Counted from the stretch's first letter, positions 1-9,317 are shown. The stretch is DNA of 35,287 nt from Bacteroidota bacterium (GCA_013288745.1 JABDBG010000022.1:1-35287), one strand, 5' to 3'. Translations and numbers: made by a program. Notes: generated from the sequence alone by a model not told the origin.

Positions 1-73
1 AAAAAGCCTGCTGATCTCTTTGCTGGAGCGATAAGATCAGTTCTTCTTCACTATATTTTTTTAGTAACTCCAC
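1..73 (-). CDS. RNA polymerase sigma-70 family (ECF) factor, N-terminal fragment
   Basis: Only the first 24 codons lie in the window; the gene runs off the left edge. The reverse strand from a GTG at 73 reads MELLKKYSEEELILSLQQRD followed by QQAF. This matches the usual start of Bacteroidota ECF sigma factors (a short acidic stretch, then a leucine-rich helix and a QAF motif at the start of region 2). An in-frame TAA lies five codons upstream of the GTG and there is no ATG between, so GTG is the only conventional start. The gene reads in the same direction as the SprT-like gene upstream of it, about 80 bases away. Family assignment rests on a short stretch. Confidence 0.55.
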   Translation of the reverse strand, partial: MELLKKYSEEELILSLQQRDQQAF

Positions 74-151
74 TAATTGTTTGTTTTATGGCTTCTTCCG
101 GGGTTTGGACAACCGAAAATAATGGTTTTTGATATAAGTATCAATTTAATA

Positions 152-769
152 TTATACGATCTCTACTTCGTACACCGGACTGAATAAATATACTTTGCCC
201 GTTTTGACTTCCACACATCTGTAACGTTTACGTACTTTTTCTTCTTTTCTAAATACTCTTTCACCTTTTATTTTAAACAGCGTTCCTTGCGGTAAAGATT
301 CTACCAGAAGAGAGTTTTCTTTTTTTGAGTCATATTTTCTAAGTACCCTAAGTAAACCATCATCAGCACAACTACTCGCTGCAGGATTTTTTAGTGTTTG
401 CAGCAATACCTTTTCTATATCTGCAGGAAATATTTTTTTTAATAAGAATTGCGCCAGTATTTTACCGTATTCAGTTTTCCATTCAGTACCATGTGCCGAT
501 ACTCTATGACCAAAACGTTCGTAAGTAAATAAATGAGCAAGCTCATGCAACAATGTTATTAAAAAAGAATAGGAGTTTAAGTTTCCATTAACGCTAATAC
601 GGTGATTTTTATCTGCGAAAGAATGGCGGTAATCGCCTAAAATACTTTTTCGTTCCCGGGTAATCGTTAGTTGTACTTTATAGTGGTGGAGATAATAGGC
701 CACTTCTTCATAAGATCCGGCTGGTAAATAAGATTGTAATTGGTTTAGCGGGGCTTCCTGCTTAGGCAT
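152..769 (-). CDS. SprT-like zinc metallopeptidase-fold protein
   Basis: A 205-residue cytoplasmic protein with a SprT-like domain. The zinc-binding motif HELAH is at residues 75-79, and a third likely ligand is the His in SAHGTEW near residue 93, the usual SprT/SPRTN arrangement. The C-terminal part (residues 125-205) is rich in Lys/Arg and ends in a YRCVEVKTGKVYLFSPVYEVE stretch, which resembles the basic or zinc-ribbon-like tail of the family but shows no clear CxxC pair. SprT-like proteins of bacteria are poorly understood; the eukaryotic relative SPRTN is a DNA-protein crosslink protease, but that role is not established here. The start overlaps the end of the upstream membrane-protein gene by 8 bases, so the two are probably co-transcribed with the bactofilin gene. 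Confidence 0.8.
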   Translation of the reverse strand: MPKQEAPLNQLQSYLPAGSYEEVAYYLHHYKVQLTITRERKSILGDYRHSFADKNHRISVNGNLNSYSFLITLLHELAHLFTYERFGHRVSAHGTEWKTEYGKILAQFLLKKIFPADIEKVLLQTLKNPAASSCADDGLLRVLRKYDSKKENSLLVESLPQGTLFKIKGERVFRKEEKVRKRYRCVEVKTGKVYLFSPVYEVEIV

Positions 770-1163
770 TTTTCTGATTATTCAGTTTTAGCATCACATT
801 CACTTCTACCGTTAAATATACAAAATATAAAATTACGCCGGCAAAGATGGAAGGTTTGCTATAACTGTCTCTGAAAGAAAGAACATAAATAAGTACGGCA
901 ATGATGCAGACAAACATTTTTATCATCATCACGCTCATCACGCTTCTTATAAAAACATTGGGATTGCTGTTCTGTAAAGCCTTGTATTGAATAAAGAAGG
1001 TTATAATGCCGAGAATAAAGAATAAACTGTTGGCTATCAGTAACACATTTTTATCAAGTCCGAATTTTGTTAGCATGGATTGCGATAACAAAAACAGGAT
1101 CGAGAACAATATAAAAACTATAAAAAGGGGTACTGTTTTTCGAAGAGCCATGCTATTGTTCAA
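762..1163 (-). CDS. Small four-helix membrane protein, AtpI-like
   Basis: A 133-residue protein with four predicted membrane helices at about residues 12-30, 38-58, 74-97 and 104-122. In many Bacteroidota a protein of this shape, with an NPNVFIRSVM-type loop, follows the bactofilin gene and precedes atpB of the F1Fo ATP synthase. It is loosely AtpI-like, and AtpI helps assemble the c-ring or couples ions. Here the gene follows a bactofilin gene by 32 bases but is followed by a SprT-like gene, and no ATP synthase gene is in view. The function is therefore only suggested by shape and partial synteny. Confidence 0.6.
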   Translation of the reverse strand: MNNSMALRKTVPLFIVFILFSILFLLSQSMLTKFGLDKNVLLIANSLFFILGIITFFIQYKALQNSNPNVFIRSVMSVMMIKMFVCIIAVLIYVLSFRDSYSKPSIFAGVILYFVYLTVEVNVMLKLNNQKNA

Positions 1164-1195
1164 CTGCTATTTAAAATTTAATTATGGGGTATCCA

Positions 1196-1612
1196 TTAGC
1201 CCGTTGCTATCATTCCCTCTTTTACTTCTTCTTTTAACCCAATAATCCTTGTGGTACCCGTACCCCCCATATGGCATTGCCCGTTAAATATCACAAATGG
1301 TTCTACATGTAATTTTCCTGCATAAATATCACCCGCAATAACAGCTTCTCCGCGAAGTTGTACCAGGTCATTCACTTTTATAGTGCCAATTACTTTGCCT
1401 AATATATCTGCCTGCTCACATTGTATACTGCCTTGTACAACGCCATCAGGGCCAATTAACAGTTTTGCCTTTACAGTGATATCGCCAACTAGCATGCCAT
1501 CAATCCTTATGTCTCCCAGGCTTTCGATATTGCCGGTAATAATAGTGCCATTACCAATAATGGTAGTGTTTGTGCCTTCATTTAGAGAAGCTTTAAGTTT
1601 TGTGTTAAACAT
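1196..1612 (-). CDS. Bactofilin (polymer-forming cytoskeletal protein)
   Basis: A 138-residue bactofilin. A short N-terminal tail (residues 1-15) precedes the repeating Gly/Ile pattern of a right-handed beta-helix at about residues 18-115, with GTIITGNIESLGDIRIDG near the start, as in the DUF583/bactofilin family. Bactofilins polymerise without nucleotides into filaments that attach to the inner membrane and position cell-wall enzymes. In many Bacteroidota the gene sits directly after an M23 peptidase gene. Here the gene before it (1702-2100) carries only the N-terminal part of such a peptidase. The gene probably belongs to a minus-strand operon running from 2100 to at least 152. Confidence 0.9.
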   Translation of the reverse strand: MFNTKLKASLNEGTNTTIIGNGTIITGNIESLGDIRIDGMLVGDITVKAKLLIGPDGVVQGSIQCEQADILGKVIGTIKVNDLVQLRGEAVIAGDIYAGKLHVEPFVIFNGQCHMGGTGTTRIIGLKEEVKEGMIATG

Positions 1613-1701
1613 ACAAGTTAGTTTTAGCGGTGTTATGTATATAGTTAAAGTTAGGTTGTTAAAGTTAGGGATTTGTGTGCAAATTCGATTACTCCTTGCT
1701 G

Positions 1702-2100
1702 TTAGTCATCACTATTATCTGTTTTTGGTAAATTAAGTTGGGTAGTATCTTTACTTGTAACCTTCCCACTTAAAACTTTGGTAATAGCGTCCAGGTATTG
1801 TTGTTTGTTTTTTAATTGATTTTCAATTGAATCTGTCCTGATCTTTAACTTTCTATATTCTGCTACTTGCTTTACATCTCCGTAACCCACACCCGGTAAA
1901 TAATATTTTATAGGGGTAAAAATAATTAATGCTACGGTTATAATAGTAAGAAAAACGAATGTACTGCTCAAAAAAATGTAAACCGTTAGTCTGCTTAGTC
2001 GGAATTTGATCACTTCCTCATAAGTATCTTCATTCATCACTACCAACCTATAACGGTTTCGGAGGCGTTTTAGTGTGCTATTCGCATCAAGTTTTACCAT
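1702..2100 (-). CDS. Single-pass membrane protein resembling the N-terminus of bactofilin-linked M23 peptidases, catalytic domain absent
   Basis: A 132-residue protein with a basic cytoplasmic N-terminus, one membrane helix at about residues 37-62 and a short periplasmic coiled-coil-like segment (RTDSIENQLKNKQQYLDAI). The segments RNRYRLVVMNEDTYEE and FTPIKYYLPGVGYGD match the conserved N-terminal region of the LytM/M23 peptidases that sit beside bactofilin genes in Bacteroidota. The M23 catalytic motifs (HxxxD, HxH) are missing, and the 90 bases between this stop and the bactofilin start cannot hold them. It may be a membrane anchor or scaffold for the bactofilin, or a truncated peptidase. 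The gene starts the minus-strand operon. Confidence 0.65.
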   Translation of the reverse strand: MVKLDANSTLKRLRNRYRLVVMNEDTYEEVIKFRLSRLTVYIFLSSTFVFLTIITVALIIFTPIKYYLPGVGYGDVKQVAEYRKLKIRTDSIENQLKNKQQYLDAITKVLSGKVTSKDTTQLNLPKTDNSDD

Positions 2101-2201
2101 ATTTTTTTGATTGGATGTTAAAATTAATAAACACAGGCCATTATACCCTTTAATTGCTAAAAATAACCGACATTTAACTGTGCTATATTAACCTTTTGTT
2201 C

Positions 2202-5200
2202 ATGTTTACGAGGATATTCCCCAAAATCTTATCGGTATTTATTCTAAGCAGCTGTTTTAATATTGCTTATAGCCAACCAAATTGGGCGCAACATCTTGTA
2301 GATAGCCTTAAAAAACCTGCCAAATTTCAAGATCACCAGCTGGTTTCGGAGAAAATGCTACCCAAAAAACCAACCATTGTACGTGAATTTATCGAAAATA
2401 CTTTTACCCATTATAATTACTATTTTGATGCTAATCTCAAAATGAATTTAGTGGTTGAAAAAGCCAAGGCTTACCAAAAAGACGATTATACAAAATTGCT
2501 GGCTTTTTACCCCTATACTTTTGAGAATACGATGGCTCAAAAAAAAAGACCTGGATTCTGTTATTTTAAAAGCGACCGCCGGAATATTATTACATGATCT
2601 TAGAAATGATTGGATCGACAACATGTATTTATTATTAGGCAAAGCATATTTCTACCGAAAGCAATTTGATTCGGCCGCGATCACTTTTCAATTTATCAAT
2701 TTTAATCTTTTCCCCCGTCATCCCCGAAACAGTGATGAAGACCAGGTGGTGGGAACGGTGGATAATTCTATCAGCGGAAATTTATCGATCGCTACTAAAG
2801 AAAAACCAAATGTTTTACAAAGGGCAACAGCACTGCCACCAAGTAGAAACGATGCATTGATATGGCTGGTTAGAACATTCATTGAACAAGGAAGGTATTT
2901 AGAAGCGGGCGGTGTTATCAATACGTTGCAATATGATCCTAACCTTCCGGACAGGTTGCGTCCTGCACTGGAAGAAGTGGATGCGTTTTTATTTTTTCAG
3001 CAGGGAAATTATGATAGCTCGGCGGTGCATTTAGAGAAAGGGTTAGATAATGCAGATGATCTTCAGGATAAAGCGAGATGGCAGTTTCTGTTAGCACAGA
3101 TGTATGAGATGACGCATCAATATGATAAAGCTTCTACTTATTATAACAGGGCAGCAACAAATACTACAAATCCTTTGCTGGATATTTTTGCTGATCTGAA
3201 TAATGCGAAAATGTTAAAGAACCAGGATTCTGCGCAATTGGATAGAGGTATCGATAATCTCTTGCATATGTCAAAAAAGTATAAGTATGAAAATTATCAG
3301 GATATAATTTATTATTCTGCGGGGCAATTGTCAATGGAAAAACCGGATACTTCTGCTGCTATAGGTTATTACACAAAAAGTTTATCGCTTAATAAAGGCA
3401 ATGCACTGTATAAAAACAAAGCACTAATTGACCTGGGAGATATTGCGTTCACCCGTAAACAATATCCTCAGGCATATAATTTTTATGATAGTCTGCAAAC
3501 TGGCGACAGCATGAGTATGTTGGATGAAAAATTTGCACGGGCACAAGAACGTGCAAAAAACCTGGCTAAGATCGCAGTATCAACAAATATTATTGCCAGG
3601 GAAGATAGCCTGCAGCAATTGGCTGCAATGTCTCCCAAAGATAGAGATGCTGCTGTAAAAAAAGAAGTGAGAGAATTACGAAAAGAAAAAGGGATAAAAA
3701 ATAAAAAAGAAGCGTATTACGATGATGTAAGCGGAAGTGCGGATATTAATTTTAATAACAATACCAATCAATCAGCAGATCTCTTCGGAAGCAATGATAA
3801 AGGCGATTGGTATTTTTATAACGCCACACTTAAAGCTGGCGGGTATAAAGATTTTAAAAGTAAATGGGGCGATAGAACGAACACTGATAACTGGAACAGA
3901 AAAAGTGCGGCAGCCAACAATAGCGTGATCTCAGGATCGCTTAATCCTGATGATACCTCGGCAGTTGTGGTAGGCGTTGTTGATACTACACAAAAAGCAG
4001 TAGCACCCCAGGATATAAGTTATAAGGGCCTGATGTCAAATATTCCATTAACAAGCGATAAGATGGATGCCAGCAATAGCCTGTTGGCAAAGAATTTATT
4101 TAGACTGGGTAAATTGTACCAGAATAACCTGGAAGATTACAGTAATGCTGTGATAACATATGAAAGGTCTTTACGGTTATTTCCGGACAGTTTGTATATG
4201 GGTGAACTCTATTTCGATCTTTATTATTGCTATCATAAATTAGGAGACACTGCAAAAATGGCCTTCTATAAAAATTTACTGGTAACGGTTTTGCCGGATA
4301 GCCGTTCGGCTGAATTATTAACAGATCCAAATCATGCAAGGCCATTAACGAATAACTCGGTAGTATCGGACAGGTATAAACGCATTTATGATCTTTTCAT
4401 TGAAGGGCAATTTGATTCTGCCATAGCAGAAAAAAACAATGCGGATACTTTGTATGGAGAAAATTATTGGAGTCCGCAATTGCTCTATATCGAAGCCATT
4501 TATTATATTCAATATAAATGCGATGATAGCGCGGCTATAAAAGACCTGCAGTATATTACCAGGTTCTATAGAAGAAACCAGCTTGCTCCCAAGGCTCAAA
4601 ATTTAATAAATGTATTGAGGCGAAGAAGAGCAATAGAGGATTACCTTACTAATTTACAAGTGACACGTGCTACAGAAGATGAAACAGTATCGATCCCCGA
4701 TGATACTGTTGCAACTGTGCAGCCGCAGGTAAAAAATCTAAAAGATAGCAGTATTAAAAAGATAGCGCCTCAGGTTGCCATAAAAGATAGTGTGAAAAAA
4801 GCACTCGTTGTGCCCATTCCTTCCAATCAATTCTCATTTAATGAGTCGTCGCCACAGCATGTAATAATGGTGATGACAAAAGTTGACAATACCTATACAA
4901 CCGAAGCAAAAAATGCATTTTCACGGTATAACGATGAAATGTTTTATGAAAGACAATATACTATTGATAAGGTCAGTCTTGATGCTGATCATACCATCCT
5001 GGTATTCTCTAAATTTACAGATGCAGATGCGGCGTTACAATATTTTGGTAAAATAAATGCCGCGGCGCCAAATGAAATATCTTGGTTAGAACCAAATAAA
5101 TATTACTTTGAAATTATATCAGATGAGAGTCTGCAATTATTAGAAAAGAATAAGGATCTTTCAGGGTATAAAAAACTATTGCAGCTAAAATATCCCGGCA

Positions 5201-5211
5201 GGTTTAATTAA
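2202..5211 (+). CDS. porW: PorW/SprE, TPR lipoprotein of type IX secretion and gliding; frame broken at an A9 run
   Basis: A large periplasmic TPR protein of the type IX secretion system, needed for T9SS and gliding in Flavobacterium (SprE) and Porphyromonas (PorW). The ATG at 2202 begins a lipoprotein-type signal with lipobox LSSC (Cys near residue 18). The frame runs to a stop near 2597, while the family-typical continuation ([20 protein letters not shown]) is in another frame ending at 5211. The switch is at nine As, 2529-2537. Removing one A joins both parts as MAQKKDLDSV and gives 1002 residues, a normal family length. The C-terminal part has repeated TPR-like helices, a Lys-rich segment near residue 500 and a final MVMTKVDNTYTTEAKNAFSR domain typical of the family. 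PBP1A follows after 26 bases. The break may be a base-calling error, phase variation or transcriptional slippage. Confidence 0.82.
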
Positions 5212-5237
5212 ATATAGAGTCTATAAAAATATATCGT

Positions 5238-7563
5238 ATGACACGTCCAGTAAAAATTCTGTGGATCATTTTTCTTAGCGGCTTGCTATTCGTAGTGCTT
5301 CTTTTTGTTGCTGCGGATGTAGGTGTATTTGGCAAAATGCCTTCTTTAACAGAATTGGAAAATCCTGATGCGGATCTTGCCAGTGAGATCTATTCAAATG
5401 ATGGCTTGCTGATGGGTAAATATTTTGCAGAGAACCGCACTGAAATAAAATATGATCAGATATCACCAAACATTATTCATGCACTGGTAGCGACCGAAGA
5501 TGAACGTTTTTACGATCACTCAGGTATCGATGCCAAAGCGGTAGCAAGGGTCTTTCTTAAGTTGGGCAGAGACGGAGGCGGTAGTCCGATAACGCAGCAA
5601 TTAGCAAAGATGATGTTGAAACAAGGTCATGGCGGCTTTTTAAAAAGAAGTGTAGATAAAATTAAAGAATGGATAATCGCCGTAAAGCTTGAGCGCAATT
5701 TCACAAAAGAAGAAATTTTAACCTTATACCTTAACCGCGCACCATGGGGTTATAATTATGGAATAAGAAATGCATCACGTACGTATTTTCAAAAAGAGCC
5801 GGCGGATCTTAGTGTTGAGGAAGCGGCAGTGTTGGTAGGCATGCTGAAAGGATTTGTGTATGATCCTATCCGCCATCCCAAAGCATCATTGAATCGCCGC
5901 AATACCGTTATCCAAAGAATGGTCGATTGTAAAGAACAATATTTAACGCAGGATGAAGCGGACAAATTGAAAGCAATGCCCCTTGTTACCAACTTTAAAA
6001 AATCTGATGATGATGTTGGCATAGCGCCTTATTTCCGCCAGGTATTGGCAGATAGACTAAAAGACTGGTGTAAAGATCACCGCAACCCAAAAACAGGAGA
6101 AAGCTACGACCTGTACAGAGACGGATTGAAAATATACACAACGATCGATTCAAAAAATGCAGGATTATGCAGAGCAATCTGTGATCGAACATATGCCCAT
6201 CATCCAACAAAAATTAAATGCGCTTTTAAAAACCAATGGTTCTAAAATGTGGAAGGGACACGATAATGTGATCGATGCCGCTATGAAAGAAAGTGACCGT
6301 TGGAAAAATATGGAAGAGGATAGCATTAGTGAAGATGAGATAGCAGCATCATTTACGGTACCGGTAAAAATGAAGGTGTTTGCCTGGAACGCGGCAAGAG
6401 AATTAGATACCGTGATGACGCCAAGAGATTCTATCAAATACCACAAGCAATTAATGCAAACATCTTTTGTTTGTATGGATCCTAGAACGGGTGAGGTAAA
6501 ATGTTGGGTAGGTGGTATCGATTTTAAATGGTTCAAATTTGATCACGTTACAGCACTCAGACAAGTAGGTTCAACTTTCAAACCATTACTCTATACATTG
6601 GCAGTACAAGATGCGGGCTACACGCCACAAACATTGGTGCCGGGCGGTACTATTTGCTTAAGCGGTAAATGTATAACGGGTGGTGGCGGTACACTGGCGT
6701 ATGGTTTAGCACATTCAAAAAATCCTGTGGCTTACAGATTGATGTCTGTCATTGGTCCGGATCGCCTGGTAGAGTTTGCGCACACTTGTGGTATTAAAAG
6801 TTTTATCCCTGATGTGCCATCCATCGCATTAGGTACTGCTGAAGTACCGATGCTTGAAATGTTACGTGCTTATACCATGTTTCCAAACAAAGGATATAAT
6901 ACAGAACCAATTTTGGTTACACGCATCGAAGATAAAGACGGTAATATTTTACAGGAATTTGTGCCCGAAACAAAACAGGTTATCAGTGAAGTGAATGCCT
7001 ACACAATGGTTAAACTCATGGAAGGTGTTGTAGATTTTGGAACGGGCCATTCGTTAAAAAATTATAATATCCCCGTAAAGAAAGCGGGTAAAACAGGTAC
7101 AACAAATGATAATACCGATGGATGGTTCATTGGTTATACGCCGGAATTATTAGCCGGTACGTGGGTTGGTTGTGATGATCAGTTCTTGAAAATATATTCT
7201 GGTACATCCGGTGGTAATGAAATGGCTCTACCTAAATGGGGTAATTTTATGACCAAAGTATATGGGGATAAAAAATTGCCGTACGGAAAAATATTAGACT
7301 TTCCTGAACCTCCTCAGGCGTTGAATAATCCTGAATATGCCGATCTGAATGCTGCCTTATTTAATCAGACAGATAGCACCAGTTATCCCGAAGATCAGGG
7401 TAATGGCGATGCAGGCGATTATGCTGATCCTTCATCTAACGATTATGGAACAAGCGATGATGCAACAAAAACAGATGCTAAGTCTAAAGCTGTAAAGGAT
7501 ACAGGCAAAGTAAAAATAAAAAAACCGGTAAGCAATGCACCAAAAAGTAATAATGACTTTTAA
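5238..7563 (+). CDS. Class A penicillin-binding protein 1A (GT51 plus transpeptidase); frame broken at an A6 run
   Basis: A bifunctional peptidoglycan synthase in the inner membrane. It has one N-terminal membrane helix (about residues 8-29). A GT51 glycosyltransferase domain follows, with catalytic Glu in ATEDERFYDHSG, then GGSPITQQLAK and ERNFTKEEILTLYLN. The transpeptidase domain has the active-site serine in GSTFKP, then SKN and KTGTT. The C-terminus is a low-complexity Asp/Ser/Lys tail. The reading frame breaks at six As (6152-6157): the first frame ends at 6245 and the second ends at 7563. Removing one A gives YTTIDSKMQDYAEQSV, the expected TTIDsxMQ motif joining the two domains, and a 774-residue protein of normal length. 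It lies 26 bases after porW, probably in the same operon, and a hairpin terminator follows the stop. As a true mutant it would keep only the glycosyltransferase half. Confidence 0.88.
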
Positions 7564-7595
7564 AGGCTTCATTTTCTACTGAAATTTATAGATGC

Positions 7596-7623
7596 AAAAA
7601 CCCCGGATACGTCGGGGTTTTTT
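7596..7623 (+). terminator. Intrinsic terminator after the PBP1A gene
   Basis: The arms AAACCCCG and CGGGGTTT flank a 7-base loop and lead into a T run. The hairpin starts 33 bases after the PBP1A stop, so it most likely ends the porW-PBP1A transcript. Confidence 0.8.
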
Positions 7624-7789
7624 ATTGCCTTTTGGTAGTATTTCAGTTTACTTGTGCTTATATTTTAGATGTGTTTAGCGTTAATATTCGAGTCTTTTAA
7701 TTCAGCTCCTAATCATTTATTGGGCATTGTATTTGATGTTTTATCAGTAGTTAGTTAAATTCCTAGAGAATTATAATTTTAGACATATC

Positions 7790-7815
7790 GAGGACTGTTT
7801 CTACAGCCCTCTTTT
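7790..7815 (+). terminator. Terminator-like hairpin, first of two related copies
   Basis: GAGGACTGT and ACAGCCCTC pair around a TTCT loop with one A-C mismatch, followed by TTTT. It is close in sequence to the hairpin at 7910. It lies too far (about 230 bases) from the PBP1A stop to be that gene's main terminator. Confidence 0.5.
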
Positions 7816-7909
7816 ATAATAAAATGGTATCAATTTTTTTGTATGGTATGAATATTGTGATCGTAATATAGTAAACTCGATCTTCGTATCGTAGTTTTGG
7901 TAAATACTC

Positions 7910-7938
7910 AAAGGGCTGTTTTCACAGTCCTTTCTTTT
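7910..7938 (+). terminator. Terminator-like hairpin, second of two related copies
   Basis: AAAGGGCTGT and ACAGTCCTTT pair over 10 bases (one G-T wobble) around a TTTC loop and are followed by CTTTT. Stem, loop and tail are a variant of the hairpin 120 bases upstream. Confidence 0.6.
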
Positions 7939-8021
7939 AATACAGGATTATCTCGCCAATGCAGAACGTTAGCGCTTATTGTAGGACGACACACGAGCAT
8001 AGTTGACATAAACTTAAAAGT

Positions 8022-8573
8022 ATGAGAAAAGTAATTGCAGCAATCAATATGACACTTGACGGGTTTTGCGACCACACAGCAGGAATTCCGGACGAAGAAT
8101 TACATCAACATTACTCTGAACTATTAGACAATGCTGGGGTAACTCTATATGGAAGGAAGACCTACCAACTTATGCAATTCTGGCAAACACTATTAAAAAA
8201 TCCATCAGGAGAAAAATCAATGGACGAATTTGCAGTAGCAATAGATAAAATACCCAAAATTGTTTTTTCGCATACGCTGAAAAATACGGAATGGGACAGT
8301 GCTAAATTGTCAAATCAACCTATTGAAGAAGAAGTTTCAGAACTCAAACAACAATCGGGCAAAGACATTTTAGTAGGAAGCCGTAGTTTAATTATTCAGC
8401 TAATGAACCTTAATTTGATTGATGAGTTTCAGCTTTGTGTTCATCCTGTCGTACTAGGAAAAGGCCTGCCATTGTTTGACAAAATAAAAGACAGTACAAT
8501 TTTTAAACTTTTAAGGACAAAAATATTTGGTTCAGGTGTAATCGTGCTTTATTACGAGCCTACACGACAATAA
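8022..8573 (+). CDS. Dihydrofolate reductase family protein (RibD C-terminal domain)
   Basis: A 183-residue protein of the RibD C-terminal/DHFR-like fold, similar to the YyaP/YwjB group. It has the start MRKVIAAINMTLDGF, the GRKTYQLM motif near residue 45, KDILVGSRSLIIQLMNLNL and a VHPVVLGKGLPLF motif near residue 145. Members bind NADPH, but most are not proven to reduce dihydrofolate or flavin precursors, so the substrate is unknown. The gene stands alone between gene-poor flanks that contain CGTTA-type motifs on both sides (near 7965, and near 8584 and 8614), which suggests arrival as a single-gene cassette. That mobility is inferred from the flanks only; no integrase is present. Confidence 0.85.
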   Translation: MRKVIAAINMTLDGFCDHTAGIPDEELHQHYSELLDNAGVTLYGRKTYQLMQFWQTLLKNPSGEKSMDEFAVAIDKIPKIVFSHTLKNTEWDSAKLSNQPIEEEVSELKQQSGKDILVGSRSLIIQLMNLNLIDEFQLCVHPVVLGKGLPLFDKIKDSTIFKLLRTKIFGSGVIVLYYEPTRQ

Positions 8574-8640
8574 ACAACGAACCGTTACAACATTTTTTGC
8601 AAGAGCAGGAGGCGTTATGTCGGCAGACGATTAATAAAAT
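8574..8640 (+). other. Possible 3' recombination flank of the RibD-like cassette
   Basis: Right after the RibD-like stop comes GAACCGTTACAACA, then TTTTTTGCAAGAG and GGCGTTATGTCGGC. Such GTTA-containing, partly palindromic segments often follow isolated accessory genes in Bacteroidota. It does not fit the strict integron attC consensus. Confidence 0.3.
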
Positions 8641-8699
8641 CTCAAAATGCGCCACTACCTACCTTTTTATAATGTAAAGAAAGTCGTATAATTGTAATC

Positions 8700-9317
8700 A
8701 TGAGAATTATACTTTGTTGTTGCATTCTATTTTTATTGAATGGCTGTTGTCGCACTCATTGCAATCCAAACTGCATTGTTACCATGGATGAATTGCTGAA
8801 TAAGAACCGCGATAAGGCATTTGTTGTTGATAGTTTTGCAGATGAAAAAATAGTGATCTTAAAAGATAAAGGAGCCGATACTGTAAATGCCGGATGCTAT
8901 TCTTTTTATGAAAGCGGCAAATTAAAATCTTATCAATTTATTATTGATGAGGATACAGCAGATTATACTGAAGAATACGATACATTAGGCAATATAACCA
9001 ATACAGAATGGAAGCCTTTAACGCAGACGGTCATTAAAAGAGTAAATGCAGATTCTGTTTATTTAACGATGTACTTTTTTGCATTAAATAAAGAGTATCA
9101 AGATTTGCATCTAAAAACAAATAATAACAACGAGTTTATGATAGCATTGGCAGATGATTCATTGCGCTATACAAATACCAAATATGCCTCCATGGGAATT
9201 AGTACTAAAGGGCGCACTGAAATAACTGCTTATTGGGATATTGAGTATAAAAATACCTGCACTGACTCATTGATAATGTTAAGAGATTCGATCCCGGTTT
9301 TTCCTGCTGAGGATTAA
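8700..9317 (+). CDS. Hypothetical lipoprotein
   Basis: A 205-residue protein that I do not recognise. The N-terminus is a lipoprotein signal with lipobox LLNGC (Cys at residue 16). The mature part starts with a Cys-rich stretch (CCRTHCNPNC) and then has the YSFYESGKLKSYQF and EEYDTLGNITNTEW strands seen in MORN-like or toxin-antitoxin-type antigenic repeats of Bacteroidota lipoproteins. It probably sits in the outer membrane facing the periplasm. A weak promoter-like TATAATTG lies at 8687-8694, just before the ATG. The stop overlaps the stop of the convergent AraC-type gene by 4 bases (TTAA shared by both). Confidence 0.6.
   Translation: MRIILCCCILFLLNGCCRTHCNPNCIVTMDELLNKNRDKAFVVDSFADEKIVILKDKGADTVNAGCYSFYESGKLKSYQFIIDEDTADYTEEYDTLGNITNTEWKPLTQTVIKRVNADSVYLTMYFFALNKEYQDLHLKTNNNNEFMIALADDSLRYTNTKYASMGISTKGRTEITAYWDIEYKNTCTDSLIMLRDSIPVFPAED

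Larger units (their letters stand above)
7564..8021. other. Gene-poor stretch with three hairpins and a possible cassette flank
   Basis: No ORF with family-like features is visible on either strand in these 458 bases. It holds the PBP1A terminator (7596-7623), AT-rich sequence, two related hairpins (7790-7815 and 7910-7938) and, next to the RibD-like gene, a GC-richer segment (about 7950-8000, containing GAACGTTAGCGC and GACGACACACG) that resembles sequences found around single-gene cassettes in Bacteroidota. It could hold one or two small RNAs ending at the hairpins, but no promoter box of the TAnnTTTG type was found at a fitting place. Confidence 0.5.

Noticed and set aside
1006-1245. Open frame antisense to the small membrane protein and bactofilin genes
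   Set aside because: No signal, domain or composition supports it, and it overlaps two better genes. Other long antisense frames (for example within porW, PBP1A and trpE) were rejected for the same reason.
2529-2537. Programmed ribosomal frameshifting in porW
   Set aside because: The needed change is +1 (or -2), while A-rich slippery sites usually favour -1, and no downstream stimulatory structure is evident. A base-run length change is a simpler explanation.
7950-8640. Classic integron attC sites around the RibD-like gene
   Set aside because: The GTTA motifs do not fit GTTRRRY with a paired RYYYAAC, and no integrase is in view. A different cassette type remains possible and is listed as a finding.
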